A program made the translations under genes and the position numbers. The notes under the pieces are model-generated. The model was not told where the DNA came from, searched no databases, and worked only from the letters and a program-made list of their open reading frames with translations. A stretch of DNA of 64,000 nt from Cupriavidus sp. P-10 (GTDB lineage: Bacteria > Pseudomonadota > Gammaproteobacteria > Burkholderiales > Burkholderiaceae), in NCBI RefSeq assembly GCF_003402535.2, contig NZ_AP025171.1, positions 310,001 through 374,000 on the forward strand, read 5' to 3'. This document shows, piece after piece, positions 8,604 through 16,745 of the stretch. The first letter of the stretch is position 1. The number at the start of each line of letters is the position of its first letter.

Positions 8604-9002
8604 ATGACGACCCCACACACTCCCATGGCCTACAAGGCCCCGGACGAACAGCCCGACAACGTCGAGTTCTGGCAGGCCGCGCGCGAAGGCCGCCTGCTGG
8701 TCAAGCACTGCCAGTCGTGCGGCAAGACGCACTGGTATCCGCGCACGCTGTGCCCGTTCTGCATGGGCGATACGGTCTGGAAGACCGCCAGCGGCCGTGG
8801 CACCATCTACTCGTACAGCGTCACGCGCAAGGCTGGCCCGCAGCCGTTCTGCATTGCCTATGTGAAGCTCGACGAGGGCGTGACCATGATGACCCATATC
8901 GTCGATTGCGATCTCGATGAGGTCCGCATCGGGCAGAAGGTGAAGGTCAAGTTCGCGCCCAGCGTGGACGGCGCGCCAGTGCCGGTGTTTGCGCCGGCCT
9001 GA
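8604..9002 (+). CDS. DUF35 Zn-ribbon/OB-fold acyl-CoA-binding protein
   Basis: This 132-residue DUF35 protein has an N-terminal helix, a zinc ribbon C-x2-C...C-x2-C (CQSCGKTHWYPRTLCPFC) and a C-terminal OB fold (GRGTIYSYSV and later QKVKVKFAP). Such proteins bind thiolase-fold partners and help position acyl-CoA substrates, as in archaeal HMG-CoA synthase complexes and Ltp2 aldolases. It starts 24 bp after the thiolase-like gene and closes the operon. It probably forms an obligate complex with that protein. Confidence 0.9.
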   Translation: MTTPHTPMAYKAPDEQPDNVEFWQAAREGRLLVKHCQSCGKTHWYPRTLCPFCMGDTVWKTASGRGTIYSYSVTRKAGPQPFCIAYVKLDEGVTMMTHIVDCDLDEVRIGQKVKVKFAPSVDGAPVPVFAPA

Positions 9003-9049
9003 GTAGTTCACGGCGGGCGGTGGCGCTTCACTCCGTGAAGGCTTACGCC

Positions 9050-9188
9050 CTCTCCCCCACCCCTCTCCCGCAGGCGAGGGGAGCGTATGCGGAGGGTAGT
9101 AGCAAGCTCGAACGCCTTCGCCCGCGATGGTTTTCTCCCTCTCCCGGCCCCTCTCCCGCTCGCGGGAGAGGGGCTGGGGGAGAGGGCC
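9050..9188. repeat. two GC-rich palindromic intergenic repeats (CCCTCTCCC type)
   Basis: Between two convergent genes there are two elements built of CCCTCTCCC and its complement. A shorter, imperfect one lies near 9050-9085. A long one at 9135-9188 pairs CTCTCCCGGCCCCTCTCCCG with CGGGAGAGGGGCTGGGGGAG. The same motif recurs at 24497-24527. Such elements are scattered between genes in many beta- and gamma-proteobacteria and can act as bidirectional terminators, which fits the convergent position here. Confidence 0.75.
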
Positions 9189-9223
9189 GGCGCTGGCAAT
9201 AGCGACGCGCTTAACACGCGATC

Positions 9224-10489
9224 TCAAGCCTTGGCAATTGCCAGCGAACCCACGCCCGGCATCTTCGGCTCAAGCAGCGCCTGCGCCACCACCCCGGCCA
9301 CCATATCCGCCGTCACCGCTGACAACGTCCAGCCAAGGTGCCCGTGCCCGGTGTTGTAGAAGATGCAGCGCGCCCGCCCGCGGCCCACGCGCGGCAGCAT
9401 GTCGGGCAGCATCGGCCGCAGCCCCGCCCATGGCACCACGCTGCGCGTGCTGACGCCCGGGAAGCACTGCTGCACCCATTCCACCAGCGGCCGGATGCGG
9501 TCGGCGCGGATGTCGCGGTTGAAGCCGTTGAACTCAGCGGTGCCGGCCACGCGGAAGCGGTCGTCGCCGAGGCGGCTGGTGACCAGCTTGGTCTCGTCGT
9601 CGAGCAGGCTGACGGTTGGCGCCGCGGCGCGGCTGGCGGCGTCGTCCAGGTTGACGGTGATGGAATAGCCCTTGACCGGATAGATGTTGACGCGGTCGCC
9701 CAGCCCGGCGGCCAGCGCGCGGCTCACGGTACCGGCGCAGATCACCGCGCCATCGAAGGTCGAGGTGGTGCTTTCCGCGCCTTCCTGAACCGTGACGCGG
9801 GCGCTGCGGCCATCGGTGGTGACATTGCGCACGTCCTCGCCGTAGCGGCAGCGCACGCCCATGCGTTCGATGGCGGCGGCCAGGCCGCTGGTGAACTTGT
9901 GGATATCGCCGGTCGAATCGCTTTCGGTGAAATAACCGCCGTAGTACGTGCCGGCCAGCGTCGGCTCGATCGCGCGCATTTCCGCCGGCGTCACCGCCCG
10001 GCGCTCCAGCCCGCCCTGTGCCAGCAGCGCCGAGACGCGGCCCGCATGCTCGAAACCGGCCTTGTCGCGGTAGATATGCAGGATGCCTTCGCGCTTGTGG
10101 TCAAAGTCGATGCCTTCCTGCGCCGCCCACGCGAACAGGTGCTCGCGCGCCGCGATGGCCAGGCGCGCGGTCTCGATGGTGTTGCGTCGGTAGTGCGGGA
10201 TCGAGGCAATGAACCCGGCGAACCAGCTCAGCTTGTGCCAGTTCGGGCGCGGGTTCACCAGCAGCGGCGCATCGCTGCGCAGCATCCACTTCAGGCCCTT
10301 GATGATGGTGGACCAGTGCGTCCAGACCTCGGCGTTGGAGGCGGACAGCTGTCCGCCGTTGGCGAACGAGGTTTCCATCGCGGCGTAGCGGTGCCGCTCG
10401 AACAGGGTGACGGAGAATCCGCGCCGGGCGAGCGCGTAGGCCGTGGTGACACCGGTGATGCCACCGCCGATGACGGCGATTGTCTTCAT
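9224..10489 (-). CDS. D-amino acid dehydrogenase-like FAD oxidoreductase (DadA family)
   Basis: This 421-residue DAO-superfamily flavoprotein has the dinucleotide motif VIGGGITGVTTA at residues 6-17. The C-terminal FAD segment NTGHGHLGWTLS is typical of DadA. DadA oxidatively deaminates D-amino acids to 2-oxo acids at the inner membrane and passes electrons to quinones. A tandem glycine riboswitch lies just upstream on the same strand, so here the physiological substrate may be glycine, or a D-amino acid whose breakdown is tied to glycine excess. The ATG at 10489 begins the FAD motif directly. It stands alone, without dadX. Confidence 0.9.
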   Translation of the reverse strand: MKTIAVIGGGITGVTTAYALARRGFSVTLFERHRYAAMETSFANGGQLSASNAEVWTHWSTIIKGLKWMLRSDAPLLVNPRPNWHKLSWFAGFIASIPHYRRNTIETARLAIAAREHLFAWAAQEGIDFDHKREGILHIYRDKAGFEHAGRVSALLAQGGLERRAVTPAEMRAIEPTLAGTYYGGYFTESDSTGDIHKFTSGLAAAIERMGVRCRYGEDVRNVTTDGRSARVTVQEGAESTTSTFDGAVICAGTVSRALAAGLGDRVNIYPVKGYSITVNLDDAASRAAAPTVSLLDDETKLVTSRLGDDRFRVAGTAEFNGFNRDIRADRIRPLVEWVQQCFPGVSTRSVVPWAGLRPMLPDMLPRVGRGRARCIFYNTGHGHLGWTLSAVTADMVAGVVAQALLEPKMPGVGSLAIAKA

Positions 10490-10552
10490 GATCTGGCAGT
10501 CCAGAAACGTCGGGATTGGAGCCCGTACGCGACATGCGTAGCGGACGCCCCC

Positions 10553-10766
10553 TCTGTTCCTGACCTGAGAGATTCACGACAGTCACCGGGGTGCCGGTAG
10601 TACCGGTGGCGAGGGCCGCTTGCTCCTTCGGTATGCCGGCTGACGATGGCGGCATTCTTCAGAGTGCTGTGACGCGTGATACCGGTCCTTTTGCCTGAGA
10701 GTTTCCGGGGCGGTTGCTCCTTCGGCGCTGTCCGCGGCGGCTGCCGCCGGATCAGTCTCTCCCAGC
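10553..10766 (-). promoter_or_regulatory. tandem glycine riboswitch
   Basis: On the minus strand two aptamers follow each other. The first has GGGAGAG, CCGAAGGAGCAA and AAACTCTCAGGCAAAAGGACC. The second has CACTCTG, CCGAAGGAGCAA and GAATCTCTCAGGTCAGGAACAGAG. These are the conserved cores of both halves of the cooperative glycine riboswitch, joined by a short linker. The RNA leads directly into the DadA-type gene at 10489. In known cases glycine binding switches on genes that consume glycine. Confidence 0.94.
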
Positions 10767-11027
10767 ATCACGTTGGCGCGAACGCCAATCCGGGCAAATC
10801 TAGAGACAAAGGCCGCATGTGGGTATGCGGGTAAACGCGTATAGAACTTGATGCCCCCGCATGGGCGGTCGAGTCACTTCCGTTCTGGCGCGGCGCTATG
10901 TCGCACTGCGGCAATCCATCCCGCCACCTAGAATGTCAGCACTCGCTACGCGGAGGAAGTGCGCCGTACCACGAGCCGGATACGGCGCACCGGTCGGGCG
11001 AGCCAGAAGAACAGAAAAGGTATTTCA

Positions 11028-13313
11028 GTGACAAGAAATCGGATTGCGCTGGCCGCTTCGGCCGCGCTGATGGGCCCCGGCATCGCCGGCGCGCAGGCGG
11101 ATGGACCCGTCAGCGCGCCGCAACCGTTGCAGGAAGTCGTGGTCTCGGCCAGGACCGAGCGCGGCGAAACGCCCGCCACGCCGCCCAATACGCCATCGCC
11201 CGCCTACGGCATCAGCGCCGCGCGCATGGCGGACTTCAACGTCGTCAACACCGAAGACGCGCTCAAGTACGCGCCCAACCTCGCCGTGCGCAAGCGCTTC
11301 ATCGGCGATATGAATTCGATCATCTCGGTGCGCAGCACCAGCTCGCGCCAGTCGGCGCGCGGGCTGGTCTATGCCGACGGCCTGCTGCTGTCCAACCTGC
11401 TGGGCTCCGATTTCACCTTCCCGCCGCGCTGGTCGCTGGTCAATGCCGCCGAGATCGAGCGCGTAGACGTGCTGTATGGCCCGTATTCGGCGCTGTACCC
11501 CGGCAACTCGCTGGGCGCGACCGTGCTGATCAGCACGCGCACGCCGGAGAAGTTCGAAGGCGATGCCAGCGTGCAGCTGTTCACGCAGCGCTTCAACCTG
11601 TATGGCACGCACGACAATTTCAACGGCGTGCACGCCAACGCCTACGTAGGCGACCGCGTCGGACCGTTTTCGTGGCTGGTCAGCGTCGATCGGCAGGACA
11701 GCAAGAGCCAGCCGCTGAGCTTCTATACCGCGGCGCGTTCGAACGTGCGCGCCAGCTCGGCCGACAAGCCGGTCACCGGCGCCTATTTCGACCAGGACCA
11801 GACCGGCGCCGATCGCACCGTGATGGGCGTCAACAGCGAGGGCGTCACGCATACCGTGCAGGACCAGCTCAAGGTCAAGCTCGGCTACGACATCACCAAT
11901 ACGTTGCAGGCGCAGTTTACTGCCGCCTACTGGCAGCAGGACCGCTCCAGCACCACCGCCAGCTACCTGCGCGATGCCAACGGCAACGTGGTGTCGAGCG
12001 GCCCGGTCAATATCGGCGGCTTCCGCTACGTGATCCCCGCCAACGCGTTTGCGCCGAGCAACGGCGAAGACGCGCGCTGGCTGTATGGCCTGTCGCTGCG
12101 CACGCGCAACGAGACCGGGTGGAACTTCTCCGGCGTGGCGTCATTGTTCGACGTCAGCAAGGACATCAGCCGCACCGCCAGTACTGCGGGCAATGGCCCG
12201 GGCACGGTGACCTATGGCGACGGCACCGGCTGGCGCACGCTCGACCTGAAGGCCGACTACCGCCCGCAGCAGCTCAAGGGCGGCCACTGGGTCACCTTCG
12301 GCTACCACTACGACAACTACCGGCTCAGCAACACCACCTACAACACCTCGGACTGGCAGGCAGGCACCATCTCCGCCTTCAACAACGCCTTTGCCGGCAA
12401 GACCGAGACGCAGGCGCTGTATGCGCAGGACGCGTGGTACTTCGCCGAGGACTGGAAGCTGATCCCGGGCGTGCGCTGGGAACACTGGCGCGCCTATGAC
12501 GGCAGCCGCAGCCAGCCGGGCGTGAATGTCGCATACCCGGTGCGCAGCGAGTCCAACTGGTCGCCCAAGCTGGCGCTGGAAAAAGCCATCGGCCAGGACT
12601 GGCTGGGCCGGCTGTCGCTCGGCCAGGCCTACCGCTACCCGACCGTCGCCGAGCTGTTCCAGGGCCGTATCACCGGCACCTCGCTGATCAACAACGATCC
12701 CAACCTGAAGCCGGAACGCTCGTTCTCGAAGGACCTGACCTTCGAGCGCACGGTCGACCGTTCGTACTTCCGCGTGTCGGTGTACGAGGACGACATCCGC
12801 GATGCGCTGGTCAGCCAGACCAACACCACGGTGTTCCCCACGGTCACCAGCTTCCAGAACGTGGATCGCGTGCGCACGCGCGGCATCGAACTGGCCTACG
12901 ACGGGCGCGACGTGCTGTTCAGTGGCTTCGACCTGTCGGCCAGCGGCGCGTACAACCACTCCAAGACGCTGGAGAACGCCAACAACCCGGCATCGGTGGG
13001 CAAGTATTTCTATCGCATCCCGCAGTGGCGCGCGAACCTGGTCGGCACTTACCGCTTCACGCCGGCATGGGCGGGCACGCTGGCAATGACCTATTCGGGG
13101 CGGCAGTACAATACGCTCGACAACAGCGACGTCAATCCCGACACCTTCGGCGGCACCAGCAGTTTCCTGACCTTCGACGTCAAGGTGACGTACAAGCCCG
13201 CCAAGAACGTGCGTCTCGGGCTTGGCATCGACAACCTGACCGACCAGCGTTATTTCGTCTACCACCCGTACCCGGGCCGGACGTTCTACGCCGAGGCCAA
13301 GCTTTCCTTCTGA
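11028..13313 (+). CDS. TonB-dependent outer-membrane receptor
   Basis: The protein has 761 residues from the GTG at 11028, which is preceded by AAAAGG at 7 bp. A longer in-frame ATG at 10959 would add 23 residues ahead of a clear signal peptide, so I prefer the GTG. The signal peptide ends at AGAQA (residue 24). A TonB box LQEVVVSA (34-41), a plug domain with RGLVYADGLLL and ERVDVLYGPYSALYPGNSLGA, and a 22-strand barrel ending in phenylalanine follow. It takes up a ligand across the outer membrane using TonB energy. The ligand is unknown. The next two genes encode exported proteins and probably belong to the same uptake module. Confidence 0.92.
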   Translation: MTRNRIALAASAALMGPGIAGAQADGPVSAPQPLQEVVVSARTERGETPATPPNTPSPAYGISAARMADFNVVNTEDALKYAPNLAVRKRFIGDMNSIISVRSTSSRQSARGLVYADGLLLSNLLGSDFTFPPRWSLVNAAEIERVDVLYGPYSALYPGNSLGATVLISTRTPEKFEGDASVQLFTQRFNLYGTHDNFNGVHANAYVGDRVGPFSWLVSVDRQDSKSQPLSFYTAARSNVRASSADKPVTGAYFDQDQTGADRTVMGVNSEGVTHTVQDQLKVKLGYDITNTLQAQFTAAYWQQDRSSTTASYLRDANGNVVSSGPVNIGGFRYVIPANAFAPSNGEDARWLYGLSLRTRNETGWNFSGVASLFDVSKDISRTASTAGNGPGTVTYGDGTGWRTLDLKADYRPQQLKGGHWVTFGYHYDNYRLSNTTYNTSDWQAGTISAFNNAFAGKTETQALYAQDAWYFAEDWKLIPGVRWEHWRAYDGSRSQPGVNVAYPVRSESNWSPKLALEKAIGQDWLGRLSLGQAYRYPTVAELFQGRITGTSLINNDPNLKPERSFSKDLTFERTVDRSYFRVSVYEDDIRDALVSQTNTTVFPTVTSFQNVDRVRTRGIELAYDGRDVLFSGFDLSASGAYNHSKTLENANNPASVGKYFYRIPQWRANLVGTYRFTPAWAGTLAMTYSGRQYNTLDNSDVNPDTFGGTSSFLTFDVKVTYKPAKNVRLGLGIDNLTDQRYFVYHPYPGRTFYAEAKLSF

Positions 13314-13345
13314 GTGCCGTGACCAGCCCGACCCCGACCCTGCCC

Positions 13346-14569
13346 ATGCAGCGCCTGCACCGCAGCTTCCGATTCCTTGCCGCCGGCGTGATCGCCTGCA
13401 TGGCGTTCGCCGCGATGGCGCAGTCTCATGGCGGCCACGCCGGCCACGGTGCGCAAAGCCCGGCGCCGAAGGCAATGAGCGAACTTGGCACCGGCGCCGC
13501 CTTCGATCGCGATGGCCGCCTGTGGATCGCCTACAAGGACGGCCAGCACGTGGCGGTGCGCGCGTCGACCGACCGGGGCCGCAGCTTCGGGCCGGCGCAG
13601 CACGTCAACAGCGTGCCCGAGCCGGTCGCGGCCGACCATGACAGCCGGCCCAAGGTAGCAGCGGGGCGCGACGGCGAGATCTATATCACCTGGACCCAGC
13701 CGCTGCCCAAGCCGTGGACCGGCTTTATCCGCTTCGCGCGCTCCACCGACGGCGGCAAGACGTTTGCCGCGCCAGTGACGGTGCATGCCAACCGCGACCA
13801 GATCGCGCACCGCTTCGACGCGGTCGCGGTGGACCCGGCCGGCCGCGTCTTCGTCAGCTGGATCGACAAGCGCGACGTGGTCGCCGCCGAGGCGCGCAAG
13901 CAGCCCTATGCCGGCGCCGCGATCTACTACGCGGTCTCGGCCGACCAGGGCAAGAGCTTCCAGGGCGACTACAAGATCGCCGACCAGTCTTGCGAATGCT
14001 GCCGCATCGCGCTGGCGCCGACGCCGGACGGCAAGATGCTGGCGCTGTGGCGCCATGTGTTCCCGCCCAACGCGCGCGACCACGCGGTGGCGCTGCTGGG
14101 CGCCGACGGCACGCCCACGCCGATGCAGCGCGCTACCTTCGATGACTGGCGCATCGACGCCTGCCCGCACCAGGGCCCGGGCGCCGCGGTGACGCCGGAC
14201 GGCACGCTGCATATGGTGTGGTTCAACGTGAAGGCAGGCAAGCCGACGGTATCGGTCGGCCGCTTCAAGGACGGCAAGCTGCAGGCGCAGCGTCCGCTGG
14301 ATGACCCGCGCGCGCAGCATGCCGATATCGTCGCGCTCGACGACCAGCAGATCGTGGTGGCATGGAAATCGTTCGACGGCCGGCAGACGCGGTTGTCGGC
14401 GATGCTGTCGCAGGACGGCGGCAAGACCTGGCAGACGCGGCAAGTCGCCGGCACCGCACGCGATTCGGACCAGCCGCACCTGCTTCAGCACGGTGGCCGC
14501 GCCTACGTGCTTTGGCGCACCGAGGCCGAAGGCTTCCAGGTCTTTCCGCTGGCGCAGGAGGGCGCATGA
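13346..14569 (+). CDS. periplasmic Asp-box (BNR/sialidase-fold) repeat protein
   Basis: This 407-residue exported protein has a signal peptide that ends at AMAQS (about residue 25), followed by a His-rich stretch SHGGHAGHG. It has four Asp boxes of the form S-x-D-x-G-x-S/T-F/W (about 74-81, 133-140, 198-205 and near the C-terminus), giving a sialidase-like beta-propeller. A CECC cluster at residues 216-219 and the His run could bind metal. No sialidase arginine triad is evident, so glycosidase activity should not be assumed. The start is uncertain: a GTG at 13319 is also in frame. It overlaps the thioredoxin-like gene by ATGA and follows the TonB receptor by 32 bp. Confidence 0.8.
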   Translation: MQRLHRSFRFLAAGVIACMAFAAMAQSHGGHAGHGAQSPAPKAMSELGTGAAFDRDGRLWIAYKDGQHVAVRASTDRGRSFGPAQHVNSVPEPVAADHDSRPKVAAGRDGEIYITWTQPLPKPWTGFIRFARSTDGGKTFAAPVTVHANRDQIAHRFDAVAVDPAGRVFVSWIDKRDVVAAEARKQPYAGAAIYYAVSADQGKSFQGDYKIADQSCECCRIALAPTPDGKMLALWRHVFPPNARDHAVALLGADGTPTPMQRATFDDWRIDACPHQGPGAAVTPDGTLHMVWFNVKAGKPTVSVGRFKDGKLQAQRPLDDPRAQHADIVALDDQQIVVAWKSFDGRQTRLSAMLSQDGGKTWQTRQVAGTARDSDQPHLLQHGGRAYVLWRTEAEGFQVFPLAQEGA

Positions 14570-15066
14570 CGTTCCATCGCAAACTCGTCGCCGCGCTGGC
14601 GGGCGCGGCGCTCGCGCTCGGCGTCGCCGGCATGTCGCAGGCCGCTGAGCGCGTATCGGTCTTTGAATCCGCCAGCGCGGCGCAGCTCGGTGCCAGCCAG
14701 CAGGGCAAGCCCTTCGTGCTGGTGGTGTGGTCGCTCGACTGCGTCTACTGCAAGCGCAATTTCGAAGCCATCGGCAAGCTGCAGGCCAGGCATCGCGGCC
14801 TGCGCGTGGTCACGCTGGCCATGGACCGGCCCGACGCGCTGCCGCAGGTGCAGCAGCTGCTCAAGCGCGTCAACCTGACGCGCAACGCGTGGATGTTCGG
14901 CAACGAGCCGCAGGAACGGCTGCGCTACGCGGTCGATCCCGACTGGATGGGCGAGATGCCGCGCACTTATTTCTATCGCGCCGACGGCCAGCGGCAGGGC
15001 GTGTCCGGCGTGATCAGTGACGCCGACTGGGACAAGCACCTGCGCTGGGCCGGCATCGGCGGCTGA
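14566..15066 (+). CDS. periplasmic thioredoxin-like protein
   Basis: The protein has 166 residues, with a signal peptide of about 26 residues (ending SQA-AE) and a thioredoxin fold. The redox motif is WSLDCVYCK with C59 and C62. A MPRTYFY segment follows that carries the cis-proline equivalent. It probably reduces or transfers disulfides in the periplasm, possibly keeping the neighbouring CECC protein reduced. Its ATG overlaps the stop of that gene (ATGA), which implies translational coupling. Confidence 0.88.
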   Translation: MTFHRKLVAALAGAALALGVAGMSQAAERVSVFESASAAQLGASQQGKPFVLVVWSLDCVYCKRNFEAIGKLQARHRGLRVVTLAMDRPDALPQVQQLLKRVNLTRNAWMFGNEPQERLRYAVDPDWMGEMPRTYFYRADGQRQGVSGVISDADWDKHLRWAGIGG

Positions 15067-15094
15067 GCCAGCCGCCGACCCTTCTCGCGGATTC

Positions 15095-15541
15095 CTACGA
15101 TAAATCCGCCGGCAGCTTGCCGCCGTTGGCGGCAAGCTCCTGCATCAGCCGCTTGTGCAGCCAGATGTTCATCGCGGCGGAGTCGTTCGTGTCGCCGCTG
15201 TAGTGCAGCTCGCGCGCCAGTTCCTTGCGGTGCTCCAGGCTGCTGTCGATGCCCAGCGCCTTCATCGTATCGACGATGGACGTGCGCCAGTTCAGCGTCT
15301 GCCCGCTCTCCTTGACCAGGTTGTCCATGATCGATTCGACGTCCACGCCGGACAGTGGCGCGGGTTTGGCAGCGGTCTGGCCAGCGCTGGCCGCGGGTGC
15401 GGCTCCGCCTGCGGGAGACGGGCTTGCCGGCGAGGGTGCCGCGCCCGCGGAGGTTGGCGTACCGGTGGCGGTGCCAGAGGTCGTGGCAGCAGGCTTGGCT
15501 CTGCCCAGCAGCTTGTTGAGGATGTCCTTGAAAATGCTCAT
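15095..15541 (-). CDS. DUF3597 domain protein
   Basis: This 148-residue protein starts at ATG 15541 (MSIFKDILNKLLG). It has a low-complexity Ala/Pro/Ser/Gly linker (about residues 15-62) and a C-terminal helical DUF3597 domain (VDVESIMDNLVKESGQTLNWRTSIVDTMK, then ARELHYSGDTNDSAAMNIWLHKRLMQ). A LysM-like role has been suggested for relatives, but the function is unknown. A longer frame upstream has no protein-like composition. The gene stands alone. Confidence 0.88.
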   Translation of the reverse strand: MSIFKDILNKLLGRAKPAATTSGTATGTPTSAGAAPSPASPSPAGGAAPAASAGQTAAKPAPLSGVDVESIMDNLVKESGQTLNWRTSIVDTMKALGIDSSLEHRKELARELHYSGDTNDSAAMNIWLHKRLMQELAANGGKLPADLS

Positions 15542-15671
15542 GGTGGCCTCCTGTCGGTTTGGATAACGGTACGTGGGAGAACAGCGCCATGCAGGAAACG
15601 CACCAGCTACGCAGGCCTTGATTCCGGCACGCCACGCTCTGCCGGGTTGTAAATGCTGCATGCAGCGACAG

Positions 15672-16613
15672 TCATGGCGGCACGTTCCCACGCTCCCCGA
15701 ACTCACTGAATTTCGCGGCCATGAACTCCACGAACAGCCGGATCCGCGACGACAGCTGGTGCCGCTGGTGATAGACCGCGTAGATGTCGGCCTCCGGCGT
15801 GGCGTACTGCGGCAGCACCTGAACCAGCCGGCCGCTGCGCAAGAAGCGTTCGATATCCCATTCCGCCCGCATCAGGATGCCGTGGCCTTCCAGCGCCCAG
15901 TTAACGGCGATCTCGCCATCGTTGGTGGTCAGGTTGCCGCGCACGCGCACGGTTTCGGTACGCGCCTTGGCGCCCTTGCCGGCGGTCAGGCGCCATACGC
16001 CGTAGGCGTCGCTGCCTTGCCGGATGCCGATGCAGTTGTGCCGGCGCAGGTCGGCTGGCGTGTTGGGGATGCCATGGTCGCGCAGGTACTTGGGCGACGC
16101 GCATAGCAAGCGCCGGTTGGGTGCCAGCTTGCGCGCCACGATGCGTGCATCGGGCGGCTGGCCGAAGCGGATGCAGACGTCGAAGGCGTCTTCATTCAGC
16201 GGCGGCGGGTCGGCCGACAGCTGCAGCTGCACGTCGACTTCCGGATAGGCCGCGACGTACTCGGAAATCACCGGCGCCACATGCATGCGGCCGAACCCCA
16301 GCGTGGCATTGACGCGCAGCAAGCCGCTGGGCCTGCCCTTGGAGCGCGTCAGCAGCTGGTCCAGGTCTTCGATCTCGCTCAGGATGCGGCGCGCGTGCTC
16401 CAGGTAGACCTCGCCCTCGGGGGTCAGGCTCATGCGCCGGGTGGTGCGCGTCACCAGCGGCATGCCGATGCGCGCCTCCATCTGCGCCAGCCGCTTGCTG
16501 ACCGCCGCGGTTGTGATGCCAAGGTCGCGCGCGGCCGCGCTCAGGCTGCCGGCCGTGGCCACCGACGTGAAAAAGCCCAGTTCTGACGGCTGGACGCCTG
16601 CGGACGATGCCAT
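15672..16613 (-). CDS. LysR-family regulator of the tartrate/D-malate operon
   Basis: This 313-residue LysR protein has its HTH at about residues 11-70 (GSLSAAARDLGITTAAVSKRLAQME) and an effector domain of the DmlR/TtuA subgroup. It is divergent from the TtuC-type dehydrogenase gene, with 132 bp between the starts. That gap contains a LysR box at 16630-16648. By analogy with ttuA of Agrobacterium vitis and dmlR of E. coli it should activate the downstream operon with tartrate or D-malate as inducer. Confidence 0.9.
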   Translation of the reverse strand: MASSAGVQPSELGFFTSVATAGSLSAAARDLGITTAAVSKRLAQMEARIGMPLVTRTTRRMSLTPEGEVYLEHARRILSEIEDLDQLLTRSKGRPSGLLRVNATLGFGRMHVAPVISEYVAAYPEVDVQLQLSADPPPLNEDAFDVCIRFGQPPDARIVARKLAPNRRLLCASPKYLRDHGIPNTPADLRRHNCIGIRQGSDAYGVWRLTAGKGAKARTETVRVRGNLTTNDGEIAVNWALEGHGILMRAEWDIERFLRSGRLVQVLPQYATPEADIYAVYHQRHQLSSRIRLFVEFMAAKFSEFGERGNVPP

Positions 16614-16629
16614 GGCACCTTTAATTTCA

Positions 16630-16648
16630 AGTTAAGAATGGTTTAACT
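16630..16648. promoter_or_regulatory. LysR-type box (AGTTAA-N7-TTAACT)
   Basis: A perfect 6-bp inverted repeat with a 7-bp spacer holds the T-N11-A core. It lies 17 bp from the LysR start codon and about 100 bp upstream of the dehydrogenase start. It is the likely recognition site for the divergent LysR regulator. Confidence 0.7.
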
Positions 16649-16745
16649 CTACAAGCGATCCAAAACCTTGTCCACGGCCCAGAATCCGTTCCACGCAATC
16701 GCGCAACCCGATAGACACCCACGGATTCTGACCAGGAGACAAGAC

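Noticed and set aside
10767..11027. A cobalamin riboswitch in front of the TonB receptor
   Set aside because: No B12-box-like motif or matching stems can be seen in the 260-bp gap.
13346..14569. Sialidase activity for the Asp-box protein
   Set aside because: Asp boxes alone do not show it. I could not identify the arginine triad, and no sialic acid genes are nearby.
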